Source: an uncultured Oscillospiraceae bacterium
Lineage (GTDB): Bacteria; Bacillota; Clostridia; Oscillospirales; Acutalibacteraceae
Direction: 5' to 3'
Assembly (NCBI GenBank): GCA_902496265.1
Contig: CABVAD010000042.1
Span: forward strand, 1 to 8,554
DNA length: 8,554 nt
In this document: positions 7,029 through 8,554 of the stretch, one piece after another
How positions within the stretch are numbered: position 1 is the stretch's first letter
Layout of the letters: each line of letters begins with the position of its first letter
Program-made: the position numbers and the translations under genes
The notes under the pieces: model-generated
The model's database searches: none
Told to the model about the DNA's origin: nothing
What the model saw: the letters and a program-made list of their open reading frames with translations, nothing else

Positions 7029-8540
7029 ATGAAAAATATACTTGAAATGCTGGAACGCTCGGCGGAGCGTTTCCCCGATAAATATATTTTCCGCGACGAA
7101 AATACCGATATGACCTACGCCGAGTTTTTAAGAACGGCAAAAAGCATTGGAACTAAAATTGCGGAAAACATAATTATAAATAAGCCGATAGCTGTAATAG
7201 CCGAGCGGTCTGTCGGCTGTCTTGCTGCTATGTTCGGGGTGCTTTACAGCGGAAATTTCTACACCGTTATCGATTCCGAAATGCCGCCCGAGCGGGTAAA
7301 AGCGATATTAGGCACTCTGAAGCCCGCCGCGGCGGTGGTGACTGAGGGTTGTATTTCGTTACTCGAAAAGACAGATTTTAGCGGTAAAGTGATAAATTAC
7401 GAAACTGCTGTGGATTGTCCCGCGGACAGCGGCCAACTTAGTAAAATCCGTGAAAAAATGATTGATGCCGACCCCGCATACGCCCTTTTTACCTCGGGTT
7501 CAACGGGCGTTCCCAAGGGCGCGGTGGTAAGCCATAAAGCCGTGCTTTGCTATGTAAAATGGTACGCTGATACCTTTAAAATAGACCAAAACACCGTTTT
7601 CGGCAGTCAGACCCCCTTTTATTTCAGTATGTCGGTCTCAGATGTTTTCAGTTGTGTTTACGCGGGAGGGGAGCTTAATATAATCCCGAAAATGCTCTTT
7701 TCCTTTCCTATGAAGCTTTTGGAGTTTTTAAACGAACGCAGGGTTAATACAATCTACTGGGTGCCGTCGGCGCTGTGTATTATCGCAAACTGGAGAGTGC
7801 TTGACTACGGCGAGCTTAAATATATTAAAAAGGTGCTTTTCGCGGGCGAGGTAATGCCCACCCGCCAGCTTAATTACTGGATTGCAAAGCTCGAGGGCGC
7901 TTTATTTGCCAATCTTTTCGGTCCGACCGAAACAACCGATATCTGCACCTACTATATCGTCGACAGAAAATTCGGGGACGGCGAAACCCTGCCGATAGGC
8001 AGAGCTTGCGACAACTGTGATGTGTTTGTCGTAAAGGAGGACGGGACTAAGGCTAAAACAGGCGAGGAGGGCGAGCTGTACGCAAGGGGCTCGTTCCTTG
8101 CGATGGGTTATTACAACAACCCCGAAAAGACCGCCGCCGCCTTTGTGCAAAACCCGCTTAACACCGCCTACCCCGAAACGGTTTACAAAACAGGCGACCT
8201 TGTAAAATACAACGAAAACGGCGAGCTTATCTACATATCAAGAATCGATTTTCAGATAAAGCATATGGGCTACAGAATAGAGCTGGGCGAAATCGAGGCG
8301 GCGGCGTCCGCTCTGGACGGCGTTACCGCCTGTGCGGCGGTTTACGATAGGGACAGGGACAAAATAATCCTTGTTTACGAGGGGAAAAAGCGTGAAATCA
8401 CCGAGATTTTGTCGGAACTCGGCACAAGACTTCCCGAATATATGATGCCGCAGACCGTTAAAAGAATAAAGGCTATGCCCCACAACGCGAACGGCAAAAT
8501 AGACCGTAAATTACTTCAAAATAACCTTGAGGAGATATAA
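7029..8540 (+). CDS. DltA/NRPS-like AMP-forming adenylation enzyme, substrate uncertain
   Basis: This 503-residue stand-alone adenylating enzyme activates a carboxylic acid with ATP and should pass it to the phosphopantetheine thiol of a carrier protein. Core motifs are intact: A3 LFTSGSTGVPKG (153-164), A5 NLFGPTETT (295-303), A7 YKTGDL (386-391), A8 RIDFQIKHMGYRIELGEIE (405-423) and A10 NGKIDRK with catalytic K490. Length and the RIDFQIKHMGYR stretch resemble DltA, the D-alanine ligase for teichoic acids. In motif A4, however, the DltA pattern PFSFDLSV is here PFYFSMSV. S200 thus replaces the Asp that grips the substrate amino group in DltA and NRPS domains, so D-Ala should not be assumed and no gene symbol is given. 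The ATG at 7029 gives the usual family N-terminus (MKNILEMLERSAERFPDK) but has only a weak GGTG ahead of it. The next gene begins two bases after the stop. A fatty or hydroxy acid substrate is possible. Confidence 0.9.
   Translation: MKNILEMLERSAERFPDKYIFRDENTDMTYAEFLRTAKSIGTKIAENIIINKPIAVIAERSVGCLAAMFGVLYSGNFYTVIDSEMPPERVKAILGTLKPAAAVVTEGCISLLEKTDFSGKVINYETAVDCPADSGQLSKIREKMIDADPAYALFTSGSTGVPKGAVVSHKAVLCYVKWYADTFKIDQNTVFGSQTPFYFSMSVSDVFSCVYAGGELNIIPKMLFSFPMKLLEFLNERRVNTIYWVPSALCIIANWRVLDYGELKYIKKVLFAGEVMPTRQLNYWIAKLEGALFANLFGPTETTDICTYYIVDRKFGDGETLPIGRACDNCDVFVVKEDGTKAKTGEEGELYARGSFLAMGYYNNPEKTAAAFVQNPLNTAYPETVYKTGDLVKYNENGELIYISRIDFQIKHMGYRIELGEIEAAASALDGVTACAAVYDRDRDKIILVYEGKKREITEILSELGTRLPEYMMPQTVKRIKAMPHNANGKIDRKLLQNNLEEI
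8529..8534 (+). promoter_or_regulatory. Ribosome binding site of the truncated downstream gene
   Basis: GAGGAG sits within the last codons of the adenylation gene, eight bases before the ATG at 8543. It supports a real start there and translation as part of the same operon. Confidence 0.7.
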
Positions 8541-8542
8541 AA

Positions 8543-8554
8543 ATGGAAGAATTA
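8543..8554 (+). CDS. Start of a further gene, cut by the window edge (possible acyl/peptidyl carrier protein)
   Basis: Only four codons are visible (M-E-E-L). A good GAGGAG precedes them and the gap to the preceding stop codon is two bases, so this is very likely the next operon gene. Stand-alone adenylation enzymes of this type are often followed by their small phosphopantetheine carrier protein, whose N-termini commonly look like this. That identity is inference from context; four residues prove nothing. Confidence 0.5.

Noticed and set aside
7029..8540. Assignment as dltA
   Set aside because: Overall similarity is good, but the A4 Asp is Ser and no dltB, dltC or dltD is visible, so D-Ala activation is not supported.

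Overview
The window reads as a chromosomal segment of a Gram-positive bacterium of class Clostridia, plausibly a gut Oscillospiraceae/Ruminococcaceae-like or Lachnospiraceae-like organism. The signs are moderate GC, tightly packed co-directional genes, purine-rich Shine-Dalgarno sequences, a sigma-A type promoter, and protein families typical of that group. These include a multi-pass sensor kinase, a fused MacB-like ABC protein and a DltA-like adenylating enzyme. The lineage below class is a guess. All six genes, and the first four codons of a seventh, lie on the + strand. There are no RNA genes, CRISPR arrays, insertion sequences or phage genes, and the antisense reading frames look like shadows.

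Positions 21-4063 form a compact four-gene unit: OmpR-type response regulator (48-752), six-span sensor histidine kinase (749-2662), membrane-anchored Amidase_2-type peptidoglycan amidase (2662-3363) and a DedA/VTT-family membrane protein (3347-4063). Successive genes overlap by 4, 1 and 17 bases. An extended -10 element sits just upstream of the first gene. The content suggests an envelope-sensing module that co-produces its regulators with a wall hydrolase and a possible lipid-carrier transporter.

Positions 4064-4169 hold a well-formed promoter (TTGACA, 17 bases, TATCAT). A CTGTAC-N11-GTACAG inverted repeat lies over the predicted transcription start, followed by a strong AGGAGG. This drives a 918-residue ABC ATPase-permease fusion (4170-6926) with a very large extracytoplasmic domain. 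No terminator is visible between the DedA gene and this promoter, so readthrough is possible.

Positions 6927-7028 are non-coding. They contain an imperfect GC-rich inverted repeat and four tandem 7-base units (TCTAATG-like), the third of which could serve as a -10 element. Then comes a DltA/NRPS-like adenylation enzyme (7029-8540), followed two bases later by a gene beginning M-E-E-L that is cut off by the window edge. It is likely, but not provable here, that this is a carrier protein. The adenylating enzyme has Ser where DltA and NRPS adenylation domains carry the Asp that binds the substrate amino group, so its substrate may not be D-alanine or any alpha-amino acid.

Taken together the window is an envelope-biology neighbourhood: sensing, wall cleavage, lipid handling, export or mechanotransmission, and activation of a small acid for transfer to a carrier. 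No individual family is new. The points most worth following are the atypical adenylation pocket with its truncated partner gene, the tandem repeat in that gene's leader, and the operator-like palindrome before the ABC gene.
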